From Hormiphora californensis (taxonomy: Eukaryota; Ctenophora; Tentaculata; Cydippida; Pleurobrachiidae), in the NCBI GenBank assembly GCA_020137815.1, contig CM035357.1, positions 1,005,974-1,069,973 of the forward strand: a stretch of 64,000 nt of DNA, read 5' to 3'. Position numbers and translations under genes: made by a program. Under the pieces are notes generated by a model. That model was not told where the DNA came from. It did no database searches and saw only the letters and a program-made list of their open reading frames with translations. The number at the start of each line of letters is the position of its first letter. Positions within the stretch are counted from its first letter, which is position 1. This document shows positions 12,925-34,903 of this stretch, one piece after another.

Positions 12925-13096
12925 AAAAGAAGAAGAAGAAGAAGAGAGGGGCATGTTAAAGAGGGTTCGAGATGTGACAAAGAAATACAGAATGAGGTGG
13001 ATGATCATGGGACTGAGTAAACAAGATAATGGTGTGATACTGACTACTACGTGATATATGGACTATGTGACTGTGGGAGAGAGAGAGAGAGAGTGA

Positions 13097-13141
<45 letters not shown>

Positions 13142-13295
13142 ATACTATAAGATGCAATGTACAGACACATTAAATGAGAGTTGTTGGTGTGCCAATCAAT
13201 GCCCTTTAATATAGAAAATGAGACTCTAGAGGCTTCTAGAGGGGGGGGGGGGGGCAGATGTGTATAACAACCTATATTTTCTTTATATCTCTCTC

Positions 13296-13389
<94 letters not shown>

Positions 13390-13664
13390 CCTCTCTCTCT
13401 CTCCCTTTCTCTATTATCTTACCCCCCATCTTATTATACATGTAGCCTCTTTTTATCCCTTTATGTTTATCGCATAATATAGTACCCTACCTTGACCACC
13501 ACTTTACAATATATTGTAGACTTGGTCCCTTCGTTCCTCAGAACTTTGGTGATGGGGGCAGTATTATAGAGTAGTTGGAATGTCCATAATTGGAAATGAG
13601 TATTATATACAACTTCTAATAGTAATAGGCTGGGGTTAATGTTTTATGAATGTCTGTACCTCGC
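12925..13664. repeat. Right arm of the long inverted repeat (pairs with 2339-3965)
   Basis: This is the reverse-complement partner of 2339-3965 (see that entry for matching words). It contains a poly-A/GAA run at 12913-12942, (GA)n at 13077-13138, a poly-G run at 13241-13254 and pure (CT)n at 13287-13412. It ends about 465 bp before kinesin light chain exon 3, so the inner interval 3966-12924 is the part that would be inverted. Confidence 0.8.
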
Positions 13665-14072
13665 TTTCTATTCCTCATTTTCGGAAGACTGTCCTCACTC
13701 ATCTCGGGTATAAATGGCAGCATGACCAGAGATCATTCCGTAGAAAACTATCCCTCACACCATGTCTTCCTTTTTACTTCAACGGTGTCATTCATTACAT
13801 CTCTTACCTGTGAAATTATCATTTAGTACACCCACCCCCCTTTCTCTGGAGCAATATATCATGTAGTCGCGAGGGGGTATTTAGACCCTAATTAGGCTAT
13901 TCTGGGGGAATGCCTGCAAATTGCTCCATAAATTGATTAAGTTTCCCTACTGCAGTGTATGTGTAGAAACTTTTTAGAATGTCATATTGTCCCCAAGTGG
14001 AAACCTAACTTTTCACCCCTCTTTTTCAAAACCCTTTTTTTTCTCAGGCCCCTGCCGTATCCTAAAATCTAA

Positions 14073-15958
<1,886 letters not shown>

Positions 15959-16332
15959 ACACTGAATGTTGCTCTATATATTCGGACCCCCCTGTTGGAA
16001 ATGTGAGATTTGAGGTTTAGATGTAAATTGGGTTATTAGCTGAAGGACGGGAAAAGAGGAGGTAAATCTTTTCTACGGTGTTTTATATTGGAGTTTTACA
16101 GTGTATTATCTAGCTGTGTAGATGAGATGATAGACCGGGGATAGATACCGCTACTGTAATAATACTGTAAAAGATAGCAAAAAGATAGACTGAAAAAAGG
16201 GATATGTGTGTGTTCTGACCAAGTGTTTGCGATGATTTATGTTTGTTAGTTTCTGTATGAAATAATATATATAATAATATTTAAGCGCAACAGTAATATA
16301 TACTTTTCCCCCGGAAAATAAGAGGATTATAT

Positions 16333-16437
16333 GGAACCGACCGAATCAGGAAATACTGATCCCTGATTGGCTGATAACCAGTCACGTGACCTAAATAACG
16401 AGTTCTGATTGGTTGTTTACTTGTGTCGGTCGGTTCC
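16333..16437 (-). mobile_element. 105-bp MITE, copy A
   Basis: The element has terminal inverted repeats GGAACCGACCGA. The same element, 105 bp long, occurs at 47016-47120, 47714-47818 and 48713-48817; this copy is inverted relative to the others. It holds a palindrome GTCACGTGAC and two CCAAT motifs. It lies about 370 bp downstream of the kinesin light chain stop. Confidence 0.88.
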
Positions 16438-16750
16438 CTGGATTGTATTGGAATGTGTTGTATGTGTTGCATATTGTGTTCTGTATAGCTTTAGTGAGAG
16501 AGACAAAAAATGGAGAAAAAACACGCATTCACACGCACTCTAGCGAGAGACAAATGTTAATTGTAGATTTTTTACTGATTCAGAATTAAAAATGAATTGA
16601 GCCCCTTTTTCTTGTAACTGTTGGAAATGTCGGGGGAGACAGGGAGATGGGGTAGTGTGTGTGGTAGATTTCAAAATTCGATTTACCGACCTGTATATCA
16701 TATAGTGTGACTCTTTCTGCTATCTCTCTACCCCACTTTCTGTCTCTCTC

Positions 16751-16833
<83 letters not shown>

Positions 16834-17030
16834 ATCTTTCTCTATCATTCTCTCAGCTCTCGCCCTAACCCGGTCACCCAATTATATGTTCGAGCCAGTA
16901 GATACTGTCACAGTCACACCACCGGCCATGTGTAAGCACACAAACACATGTAAGTGTGGAACGTATAAACCAAGTACTGTGTTTGTCTTTGGCACAACCA
17001 TCATTTTGATAGGATGATGTCGACATGCGC

Positions 17031-17116
<86 letters not shown>

Positions 17117-18014
17117 TTCTTCTTTCTATCCATCTTCCTATCTATCTCTCTTCAACTCTCTCCATCTCCCTCCTCAAACCGCAACAACTGCTGCAGCATT
17201 CTCTTCTCCACTTGGTAAACGGTCGTCCCGTTGTCTCCAGCGTGGCGTGGAGCGCTACAACTACCCAGTTAATAAGACTGCACTGTTGTCAGCACGAGAG
17301 AATTGCGCGGCGCAGACTGGAGCAAGAGCTGGTGACGCGCACCCCCTGGAATTGGATCAGGGGACATTGCGCGAGATGAGTTGAGTGGGGGACCCCGCGC
17401 GTTCCTGAAAGTGCAAGAGATGGGATCGGTGAATCCTATTTAGGTATTTTCATCTGCTGGCTGATCGAGGTTATGATGTCATCATTCATCTGATGATGTC
17501 ATAGCGACAGGAAACTGGTGATGTAATGAAACTTGGAGAAAAGGGACACATTGGTTGGGTTGGGATAAGAAAATACAGCAAAATCAGAAATCAACACACT
17601 CTTTATTAAACTTTTTTGAGTCTCGTATCATTTAAATCATATCTCAACTGTTCAAGCTACGAAAAAAACATACAAAATACATCTACACAATAAATCGAGT
17701 GAATTAACATAACTCTCTAACTAAATTCAGTGATATCTGAACTCACACAGGGAGCTTTGATGAAGTCAGTCTACTGGTCGACAAGCTAAACTGTCCCTCA
17801 CAGATTTAGGGCACTGACTCACAGCTTCAGTGATTCACAGATTTAGGGCAGTGACTCACTCTTCACAGATTCTGAGAGGAACAGTGTAGCATATCAATCT
17901 ACTGGGTATAACACATTGATTTAGTCGTGAGATGACATTTAAAATTATCCCCCTCCAAGTGAAGTGCATCTCTATCGTTGTTTTCCCAATTCAATTGTTT
18001 CCCCAATTGTTCCC
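16438..18014. other. Intergenic between KLC and sorting nexin (tail to tail)
   Basis: Two long CT arrays lie at 16741-16834 and 17034-17115, with AT-rich and short direct-repeat sequence (CACAGATTTAGGGCA-TGACTCAC near 17800-17850). No exon is supported. Confidence 0.6.
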
Positions 18015-25600
<7,586 letters not shown>

Positions 25601-26327
25601 ATTCCCTATTACAAATAGTGGTGGTTTTAGTTTTGTTAATTGAGTCTAATTGTCCAATGAAAACATGAGCACGGATGGGCTGTTCTGTCTCGGGGTTTTA
25701 TTGTTGATACGAATTTACTAGAACACGGGATGCGGGTATGGTACGGGATAGGTTGCTACGGCAGCTATATGTGGTTGCTATGGCAGCTATATATGTGGTT
25801 GCTATGGCAGCTATATATGTGGTTGCTATGGTAGCTATATATGTGGTTGCTATGGCAGTTACATGTGGTTGCTATGGCAGCTATATGTGGCAGCTATAGA
25901 TGGTTGTTCTGGTAGCTATAGGTGGTTGCTAATAAGCTATGGGAGCTATATTATGTGGTTGCTATGGCAGTTACATGTGGTTGCTATGGCAGTTACATGT
26001 GGTTGCTATGGCAGCTATATGTGGTTGCTATGGCAACCATCGGCCATGGAACACTACAAGGAAGTGCACATGGTCTGGAGTCACGTGACTTCAATTGTGT
26101 CTCAGCGTGTAAGCTTTCCACGCCAACCACTCCAATACACACTTCCATTAGTTTACAAAATACTGGTTGTTTCCCCTTGAATGCTGATGGTTGTAGAAAC
26201 ATCTCAGTTGCAGTTTCCTATCGCCTAAAGATAAGGTAGCTGGAGTTGAAAGAAGCTATTATCACCCCGTGGTCCGACAGGAGCTCCCACGTGACCCTTG
26301 CCTGAAGACAGCTAACAGCAACTCACA
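25601..26327. promoter_or_regulatory. Divergent promoter region of sorting nexin and TRPM with tandem X-box-like repeats
   Basis: Only 727 bp separate the two start codons. 25743-26040 is an array of about a dozen ~24-bp units with core GTTGCTATGGCAG. The final unit completes to GTTGCTATGGCAAC (26024-26037), a perfect inverted RFX X-box. Two more near-perfect X-boxes lie in TRPM intron 1 (26540-26553 GTTACCATAGCAAC; 26564-26577 on the other strand). RFX factors control ciliary and other genes in animals; binding here is inference. No TATA box is evident. Confidence 0.55.
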
Positions 26328-29300
26328 ATGAGTCAATGGGGAGACCCTGAGTACGTAGCGGGGAGTGAGTTAGATGGGATCTATAGTGATATCCAGGGGT
26401 ATGGCGATCTTGGTGAGGATGAGGAAGTAAACCTTGACTCACCAAACTCTCGGGCCAGCACCCACAAGTCCGTCATTCAGAAGGTAGGGCCAGCACCCAC
26501 AAGTCCGTCATTCAGAAGGTAGGAGTGAAGTTTCATACAGTTACCATAGCAACGTGATATATGATTGCCATGGTAACCTCTGCAGATGATAACTGGTCTA
26601 TTGGAGGATGAGGAGGAAGATGATGAGGAGGAGGAGGAGGACATTTGGACACAAAATAATGACCAACTAACGTCCAAGTTAGTTGTTCCATCTTTGTACA
26701 ACTCTGTGGTGTATTTTATGCTTTCAGGAACTTACTACAATTTTCTTACAATCTCTTATCCAGTTATCCATGTCATGTTTAATTTCTCACTGCTTGCAGA
26801 TATCTGAGCGAGTACGAGAAAGACACAGACTCAGCAGTGGATTTTTCAAGGGCCGCTATCAGCTTGGAATCAAGTAACAAGGTTTGTTTTTCTGTGTCTG
26901 GAACTAAGAAGGTACCACGAACACTGCACAGTTCGTGGAATATCGTTTTACAAGGAGAGCCAGCCGTATCTATCTAATATTTATAAACCGGGGTAACACA
27001 GTGAGACGGCATCAAATACCGAGAGAGCTCAATCTTCGGTGCGGGAGCGGGTATTAAACCGGGGTCACCGAACAAAGCAATACATTTTAGTATCTAACAG
27101 GGATTCACCAGGTAATGAAGAACATGGCGCTAACCCTGGACTACAAGGATACTGTTTGGGTGAGGTCCAGATTCAACAGGCTGGTCTGTGTGCACCCCAT
27201 CCTGGACCCAGATACAGGGACGTGCTACTGTGGCAGAGAGATGGAGGAACATAGGGATGAGGTAAGTGTCAAGTGTGTCATGTGTACTGACCAGGCCATA
27301 GTCATGAGCGAAGTATGTGTGCTTCTGATTGAGACTCTATGGTGCCCAGCAGCATTTATCCGCCGTGTTCGGCCGTGTTATTGTTAAAACACATTTCAGC
27401 CGTCTCGCCCGAGAGATGAAAATGCAAGTCCAGTGGTTGAATGGAACGATGAGGATTGTTTGGAGGAACGACCAACCAACGCACTGGGGAGGGCACTTTT
27501 CAGTGATGACGACCATCTGGCGTCCAGGTATACTCAGTTTACATTTTGCAACACTAAACAATACGTACGGTACAGAGAAACAATGTGATAAACGGGGGGA
27601 GGGGTGTGATAAGCGATACACTTTCACACAGGAAAACGTGCATTTTGAACTGTTCATTACAGCCGATGTACACTTCATCATAGTTCAAGTCGATACTATG
27701 ATAATATGTCACTAACTAATTCTCCCATGCTAAGATATGTATGCAGCTATGACACTAATTTAATCCCCCCCCCCCTAAGATATGTGCGGATGACAGATGA
27801 CACGGAGATGAGATCAGTGTTTCAGCTGTGCAAACAGAAGTGGAAAATGAACACCCCTGGTATGGTGATCTCTACCATCGGAAGCATGGAGAACTTCACA
27901 CTGACACGGTAAGTAGGAGAATATAATCTTTCAGAGCGTTGGCGGAGCGAGTGAGAACCGTGGTCGGAGTATTGGCCTGGGTGGATATAATGGGATATTT
28001 CATTCATTATTAATTTCATTCAGTCAGTTCATTCCGATAACAAATTCCGATTCCCACTACTAAATAACATTTAATTCCCGTACACACAGCGAGCTAGAAG
28101 ATCTTATCAAGCACGGTATAATAAAAGCAGTCAGCAAGACGGCTGGGTGGGTTTTATCTGATGGCCTGGATATGGGATATAGCAAGGTTATTGGAGATGC
28201 AGTTCACAGATACGGATATCCAATACCATGTGTGGGGATCGCACGTAAGTTGTTGCCGAGTCGGTTTTTAGTATCTGACAATGGCCGCGGAGGGGTTATA
28301 AATACTAAATACAACGTTTTAGTAGAGTTGGTAGGTCACTTCTCAGTAGTCAGTACTCATTGTTTCACAACACACATCCTACATATTTCACCGATATCTA
28401 CTAATCACAGTTCAGGTGTTTGTTAGATAAATCATTTAATCTACTAATCTTCCAGATTGGGGCCAGTTGGAATCAAAACGAGATCTTATCTCCGCTCGAT
28501 CGACAGCATCAAAACTCTACGAGAGGATAGCGTATTTACGATACAAGAGGGATGGAGGGGAGGGTACGATGATTCGACTGGAACCCCATCATACCCACTT
28601 TCTACTCATAGATGATGGTAAGATGACCATATTAGGACATCTACCTTGAGTCGCCTGACACTGTTTCCGTGCATGAACATTTCAAATATGTATGAACAAT
28701 TCAAATACCCGCTAAGTCTGATTGTAGGCGACTCAACTAAACCGGAAATTCTGTAGGACAGGAAGGTATACCGGGGACAGGGCGACAAGAAAATAGGAAT
28801 GTTGACAGGTTCAAGAGACGATTTGAACAATTTGTGACTGAGGAGCTGAACATTCCTCTAGTTGTGGTTCTACTACAGGTATGACCCTCTTTAGCGGTGC
28901 TGGTATCAATTAGTGCTTGGCCACCGTGTGTAGGGTCCCCAAAAGGGGTTCATTGTTCAAGCCCATGGCATAGCAACCGCTTTTATCAAATCAAATCAAT
29001 CAATCAATGCTTGCCTAAATGTTTCCTAATGCTCCTTTCTCGGAACGTGTTCGTCTAGTCATCACGCCACTATGGGGTCAATTCCGGTCAGCTCGCGAAA
29101 TGCCGTGTTTTTGGCCCCAGAATGCGCAACAGAGCTTTAAATCTCGACCCTGTTGCGCGTTTTACACATAAAATTGGCGCTGGAAAGCGATATTTTAGCA
29201 TAAATACTGCAAAAAGTCAAAGTTCGCTTGCCCGCACCCTCTTAAATTTGGCTACAGACTATCCAGTACAATCCCCTGATCATTCTGGTACCAAATATGT

Positions 29301-32300
29301 CCACGCTCCGAATAGCGAAAAAAATCTGCTTCATTTTAAAGTTTTCAAATGGCTCTCATTCTCTCATTTTGCAGATTATACTAGATCCAAGTTTGGTCTC
29401 ATTTTGTGTGCCAAACGATGGACCACATGTTAGACCCGTTTTCATGGCCATTAGAAATCACACGCATTCATAGCGGCGTCTGTTTTGGGTGGCATTTCCT
29501 GCGCTAAAAACGGCATATTTTGCGAGCCTAACCGGAAAAATGCGCGTTTTGACCCCATAGTGCACACGTCGCGGGCTGCCCCGCCAGCCCTCCAAACCCG
29601 GGTGAACAAGCTAACAATAGTGCAATTACATGCGCGCGATGTAGTATATCGCATGTAATTTCACTATTGTTAGCTTGTTCACCCGGGTTTGGAGGGCTGG
29701 CGGGGCAGCCCGCGACGCACGATGACTAGACGAACACGTTCCGAAAATGCAGCATAAGAAACAATTTTCAAGAAGGTAGGAAATGCTTCAATTACCACTT
29801 CACAGGGAGACCTCGCCTCTCTGAGGGTGGTATACAAGCATCTCAGGGATGGGGTGCCTGTTATAGCAGCTGTTAGGAGTGGAGGTATGGCTGATATACT
29901 GGACTACCTAGTCAGACACATGCAACACGATGCCAGGTAGGAAACACTAACAAAACAAGCTATTTAGGACGGTTTTGACTTTTGGGATTTGGGATTGCGT
30001 TTACAAATGCCAAAGTTATGACAACTGACTTGGTATGCATACAACACAAAGATGCAAAATAAAGGCAGAAGAGAGGGAAGAGAAAGAACCCATATAGCAT
30101 GAAATGCGAGAAGAGTTTTTAGTAAGGTGTAACGTTACACCCGATTCTTACTGCACATCTTCCCGTAGGAATATTTTGGGAGAAACGCACAAACATATTT
30201 CTTTTCGTACTTAGAAAAGTCAACCTAAGCATGATCAACGTCTAAAACGACTAAAATGACCAATTAGTCATGATTAGTAACCCCCTATTTGTTTCCAGTG
30301 ACCCAGATCAGGGTATGTGCAGTTGCCAAGAGAAGCCTGGTACGGTGGCCATATGCCCCATCCTGAGGACCAAACTGAGAGACAACTTTCAGGAGTACGG
30401 GGAGGAAGAACTGGGAGATTGCCAGGCGATATTAACCAAAGTAAGGGTGTGAGCCAGGGGAAAGGGTGTGAGTCAGGGGTGGATCCAGGGACAATTAGAT
30501 GGGTTTTCTAGTTGCTTTTGAGAGAATTGAAGGGGGTTCGGGGGGAAACTAAACAAGGTGAGAGAGTTATTGAGTTGATACAGAATGGAATAACAAACTA
30601 TAGATTAGCAAAACTGTTACAAAACAAATAAATTATATAAACTGTTACAAACAAAATACCAAATATTAATAAATTAATTATCTAACAGATTGTAAGTGTG
30701 TTGGAGGGACTCTCTTTTTACGATCAGCTCCAAGTGGACCCATTTGATGGAGCCATCCTGAAGGCGCTCCTCAATAAAAATACTGCAACACTGCGGAGTC
30801 AAATGGAACTGGCCCTCAAATGGGAAAGGTTGGTATAATAGTCGGACCTCGATTTACCGGGCAAAACCCTTTCCCCGCACATCCCTGTAAATCCGTGTCC
30901 GACTGGAGTCAGTTTATTAAACCATTTTGGTAGTTCCAAACAAATGATAGTAAGAGTCCCTAGGCACCCCTTCTGGATGAGATTTGAGAGTTAACCTCCA
31001 CAACTTGGTTTCTCATTCGAGCGTAAGACGTCTTCAGTTGATCTGCCTTGTAGTTCAGCGCTCCAAGGTGGTTACTATGCGCTCTATCATTCGCTATTTG
31101 CCTCTCACCCAACTTGGTTTCTAATTGTCTAATAAGGTTTCCAACGTGGGTGCTATCGGTTGTCATGGCTTGTAACTCACTCTCCTGATCCTTGATTGTA
31201 GCATCAAGGGATAGGATGTTTTCCGTTAGGGCTTGTTTCTCAATCTCCATGTTAGCGACTTCCTCAGTCAATGAGTTCATGGCATCTTGACTAACAAACC
31301 GGGAGTTAGCTGCCTCGATTACCAAACATCTCTCTTTTGCTCTGCTCGAAATTGCATTAAATTTGTCCTCAACGGACTTTATTTTCCTGTTGATTCTCTC
31401 CAGAGCGGTCTGGTTTGTGATCAAGCTACTGTTAGCCTTCTCGATCTGATCACAACACTGGGGAATCTTGTCTAGCCCCAGCATCTCCACCTCGTCTCGC
31501 AACAAACAGCAGCCCTTTGAGACATTCAGTTTCCTTTCTCGTCTCTTCTGGTGTTCGTCTTCCAGATAGCTGAGTTTACCTTGGATTGCAGCAAGATCTA
31601 AGTTCAGTGAGTTGATGGTTGCTTGTTGTGTTTCGTGAACTGTGTGAAGTGATGCTACCATGTCATCGATCGACTCCTCACTTTCTCCCGCTAACTCCAT
31701 CATGTTCATGTGAGGCTAGAAGAGGTGAATTGGGCGAGTGAAGTTACATAGTATGTACATTGTACATACTTTTTACTTTCTAATGTTCATATTTTCAGGC
31801 TTGATATAGCGCAAGATATCGTCCAAAAACATGAACAGACAAGTTTGAAGACCCAATACGCCCTCTCCCTGACCCTCTTCAACGCGTTATCCAACGATCG
31901 ACCTGATTTTGTAAAGTTTCTACTGTCAGCAGGAGCTGATGTTCGACATGTTCAACAGAATATCGAAACACTGATCAGTAAGGAAGTTTCCTATTTAGAA
32001 TCTCAGTCCAAATCTAGTTTTCTAACGGAGATTCGGTTCCTTTATCGACCCTATCTCTTCTACAAATGTAAAGGAGGTTTAAAACTATCCAATTTTCAGG
32101 TAACAATACCCCGAACCATTTCACGAGGCTTCTAGAAAAACACTCTTCATATGAAGTTGTCCAAGACATGTTACAATCCCAAGAGGACGAGGATGAAATT
32201 ACTGACGATGGACCGATGAAAACGAGGCGTGGAGGAAGGAAGACGGGACAGGCACGGGTGACTCTGGAAGTGTTCGATGAGTTACTGCAAAGAGTCATTG

Positions 32301-34903
32301 GCAACTGGTATCTACCCCGGACGGGCTTTGAAACGGATCCCTTCTACGAAATAATGATCGTTTGCATTATGTTCCTTAGGTGAGGAAACATTCAATATTA
32401 ATCAATGATCTGTGGACTGTTAGCATCAGATCTATTTCAATTTGACGACCACTATTTATATTCAAGGCCAATATCGGCCGACCCCCCCCCCCCAAAATAA
32501 TTTGACGACCTGCCACCATTCTCAGGGAGGATTTAGCGGTGTTGATGTGGTCGAGAACAAGGCAGCCTTTAAAAGCAGCCCTGGCAGCGCTTTACGTGAC
32601 CCACCAGCTCAAGAAATGCGCTACATACGCCATTGGTAAGAAATACAGTCCTGGGAAAAACCAAAACTTGGTCTATCCATTGCACATGTAATTCTTTTGA
32701 AACACCAACGGGGGCGTTTTTCACTCACACCAGATTATTCTCCTAGGCTCTGACGAGAAAGTTATCATAAAAGCAATGCACAGAAGGTTTGAAGATGTAG
32801 CAGTAGGGACAATAAACGAAGCATATCTAGACGACCCTAAAGTCTGTATAATCAGTATGAATGTACCCTGGGAAAGGTTTAACAACTGTTCCTTGCTTAA
32901 TATTGCGTGGGGAGCCCACAGTAAAGCTGTGCTGGGAACCCGACCAGCGCAGGAGATACTTAACAAAAGGTGGAGAGGTGGGATTAGGAGGCATGTAGCA
33001 TTCTTCAAAACGTTCTTTGTGTCTCTCTTCCCGTTCCTGCTGGTATTCCGGGAAATCATACCGTTTCGACCACACGTGCTCTACCAGACGCAGAACAGGG
33101 AAGCGGAAAGGATCTCAAAACGAACAAATAGTCTCCGGAGGGAAGGGTTTGATGGGTGGGTTACAAGAGTCAAAGAGTTCTATAACTCCCCCTACATTAA
33201 GTTCCAAAACCATGCCTTCTTCTACATTCTCTTCCTGGTCCTCCACATTTATGTGACGTTGTTCAAGTTGAAGAAGACATGGGAAATAGACTGGAGTATG
33301 GGTGTGCTATTTGGAATGGTAATCTTGTATGTGGTGGAGGAGCTACGGGAAATACTAACATATGATCATCGGTTCAGACAGAGCTACCTGGAAAGCGCAT
33401 GGAACCGTATTGACGTTGTCATGTATCTTCTCTATCTTATCAGCTTGACATGTTTCTTTGGTGGCATCTCCTACGATTTATCGAGGGTTCTCCTTTGCAC
33501 CAATACGCTGGTCCTCTTCACACGTCTCCTGTTTGTCTGCAATGCCATCCCAGAGCTGGGAACTCTGTTGTTGATCCTCAGGGAGATGATGAGTGATTTG
33601 TTTAATATTGCTCTCTTGATGCTAATTATTTGTCTGGGGTACGGTGTTGCGCTAATGGGAGTTCTCGTGGATCCAGCATACTTTGCCACTCACAACCTGT
33701 TTGGGATCTTCTTCTTTCCGTACTTCCAAATATTTGGAGAGATGCACTTTGATGAGCTGGTAAACGCAACTAAGACCATTAATGGAGAGGAGAAGTCGGT
33801 GTACCTGGCATCCACTGAGGAACTAGCGGAACTAGGTGAGTACTGAGTTATAAACTAGCTACCAAGATGAAGTTATTACTACATTGTGGGGGGGGGGGGG
33901 TGACACGTAACACTTTGCAGAGAACGTTTTGTGCACGTTACATGTTACAAAGTGTTACATTTTCCAATGTTACATGTGTCTCAATTAACTTTCTCCAGGG
34001 GAAGGGACTGATATCAATTTCATCCGGGTAACGTCGATCCTGTTGATGGCAGTGTTTATGATAATTGTAGCTGTTGGATTTATCAACCTTCTCATTGCTA
34101 TGTTTAGTGACACTTACCGCCGAATTAAGGTATGTAGTTTGGAGTGCCACGAAGAACTGTGAGCAGGCAATGGGCAGGTGTTTGTTTGTCATTACTCATT
34201 TGTGAGTGATACGTCTGGATTCTGGAAATACTAAACCCGCTCATTAGCGCATGATTAGGCGGATAACAGGCGTTTTATTCTGCATTTCAAACGCATACCT
34301 TCAAATATTTATTACCTTTCATTCATATCTTAAAACAATTTTTACTTTTCAGGACGACCAGTTGAGTGTGTGGAAGTACATGAGATTTGGGATATGCATC
34401 GACTATGAGACGGCTAACATCACCCCTCCTCTGAGCATCCTATTTTACATCGCCTACTTCATACATTTGATATTTGGAAAGTTCTGTCGTGGGAATCCAC
34501 CCGCTAAAGATCCAGAACAAGTCGAGAATGAGAGCAGGATTATGCGGTGGAAAGATCACGTGCTTGTTAGTTTAATGAAAGAAGCATCCATTTCGTATCT
34601 CCGTAAGAAGGGTCCTCTTTGAGATGAATATCAGGAAGGCAATGGCAGATTCCTCGAACATACACGGATCAGGTTGCCATGTTGAACCTCCAAAATCGAA
34701 TGCTGAAAGCGAAGCAGCTCAAGCTGAAAAAGAATTCCACGCTGAGTAAAATAAGGTTCAGAGCTAAGAGTAGGGCAGCACCGGGCAGCAGGAAGCAGAG
34801 TGTGGCAGTTTCTCAGAGTGGGAGGAGTTGGGGAGGTTGGATCAAAGCAATGAGGGGAGGTGACCGACCTGAAAAACATTCTGAACCAAATGTAGATGTG
34901 TAA
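26328..34903 (+). CDS. TRPM: TRPM-family cation channel
   Basis: Eighteen exons join in phase: 26328-26483, 26586-26677, 26800-26881, 27112-27261, 27400-27527, 27780-27908, 28090-28244, 28456-28617, 28757-28878, 29806-29936, 30299-30440, 30689-30828, 31799-31977, 32100-32379, 32526-32635, 32747-33835, 33999-34129, 34353-34622. They encode 1,215 residues. After an acidic start come the TRPM homology regions (YVRMTDDTEMRSVF, VISTIGSMENFTL, HHTHFLLIDDG, IAAVRSGGMADILDYL, RPDFVKFLLSAGADV), then the six-helix pore domain in the large exon. The pore is FGIFFFPYFQIFGEMHFDEL, with the GE filter of TRPM1/3/6/7-type channels. The last helix is FINLLIAMFSDTY, then a TRP box-like VWKYMRF. No kinase or NUDT9 domain is present. 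A splice 34566-34648 (GTTAGT to GGCAG) would replace the last residues with a basic coiled-coil tail ending at 34903 (1,281 residues); the end given assumes this. Exon 1's donor is duplicated. Confidence 0.93.
26452..26521. repeat. 35-bp tandem duplication across TRPM exon 1 donor
   Basis: Copies at 26452-26486 and 26487-26521 each contain GGGCCAGCACCCACAAGTCC and end AGAAGGTA. Two equivalent donors result (GT at 26484 and 26519). Only the first keeps frame with exon 2; the second adds 35 nt and shifts into a stop. Confidence 0.93.
28915..29012. repeat. Short SINE-like remnant with (ATCA)n tail
   Basis: GTGCTTGGCCACCGTGTG begins and the segment ends TCAAATCAAATCAATCAATC, a microsatellite tail typical of retroposed short elements. 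It sits directly before the inverted-repeat element at 29041 in a TRPM intron. Tentative. Confidence 0.35.
29041..29743. mobile_element. Foldback-type element in TRPM intron 9
   Basis: Perfect 23-bp terminal inverted repeats (outer 20 bases CGGAACGTGTTCGTCTAGTC) occupy 29041-29063 and 29721-29743. Inside the right end is a long palindrome: arms 29568-29634 and 29650-29716, about 67 bp with a single extra base, GC-rich outer part, loop about 15 nt. The left half carries related sequence (CACTATGGGGTCAA near 29070 matches TTGACCCCATAGTG near 29550 in reverse). No transposase frame is present, so it is non-autonomous. Confidence 0.8.
30960..31709 (-). CDS. Coiled-coil protein ORF, antisense within a TRPM intron
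   Basis: A single uninterrupted frame of 249 codons starts at an ATG (MNMMELAGESEESIDD) and reads as almost continuous heptad-rich helix: regular Leu/Ile spacing, many Glu/Lys/Gln/Asn, only two prolines near the middle. It resembles generic coiled-coil segments such as those of kinetochore, centrosome or tropomyosin-like proteins, but I do not recognise the family. It lies wholly within TRPM intron 12 (30829-31798) on the opposite strand. Being intronless, it could be a retrocopy or a single-exon nested gene. The intact frame argues for selection or recent origin. No poly-A or target duplication was identified. Confidence 0.6.
   Translation of the reverse strand: MNMMELAGESEESIDDMVASLHTVHETQQATINSLNLDLAAIQGKLSYLEDEHQKRRERKLNVSKGCCLLRDEVEMLGLDKIPQCCDQIEKANSSLITNQTALERINRKIKSVEDKFNAISSRAKERCLVIEAANSRFVSQDAMNSLTEEVANMEIEKQALTENILSLDATIKDQESELQAMTTDSTHVGNLIRQLETKLGERQIANDRAHSNHLGALNYKADQLKTSYARMRNQVVEVNSQISSRRGA

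Noticed and set aside
34603-34634. 32-nt intron in TRPM
   Set aside because: It restores frame but is too short for normal splicing; the 83-nt alternative 34566-34648 also restores frame and has better sites.
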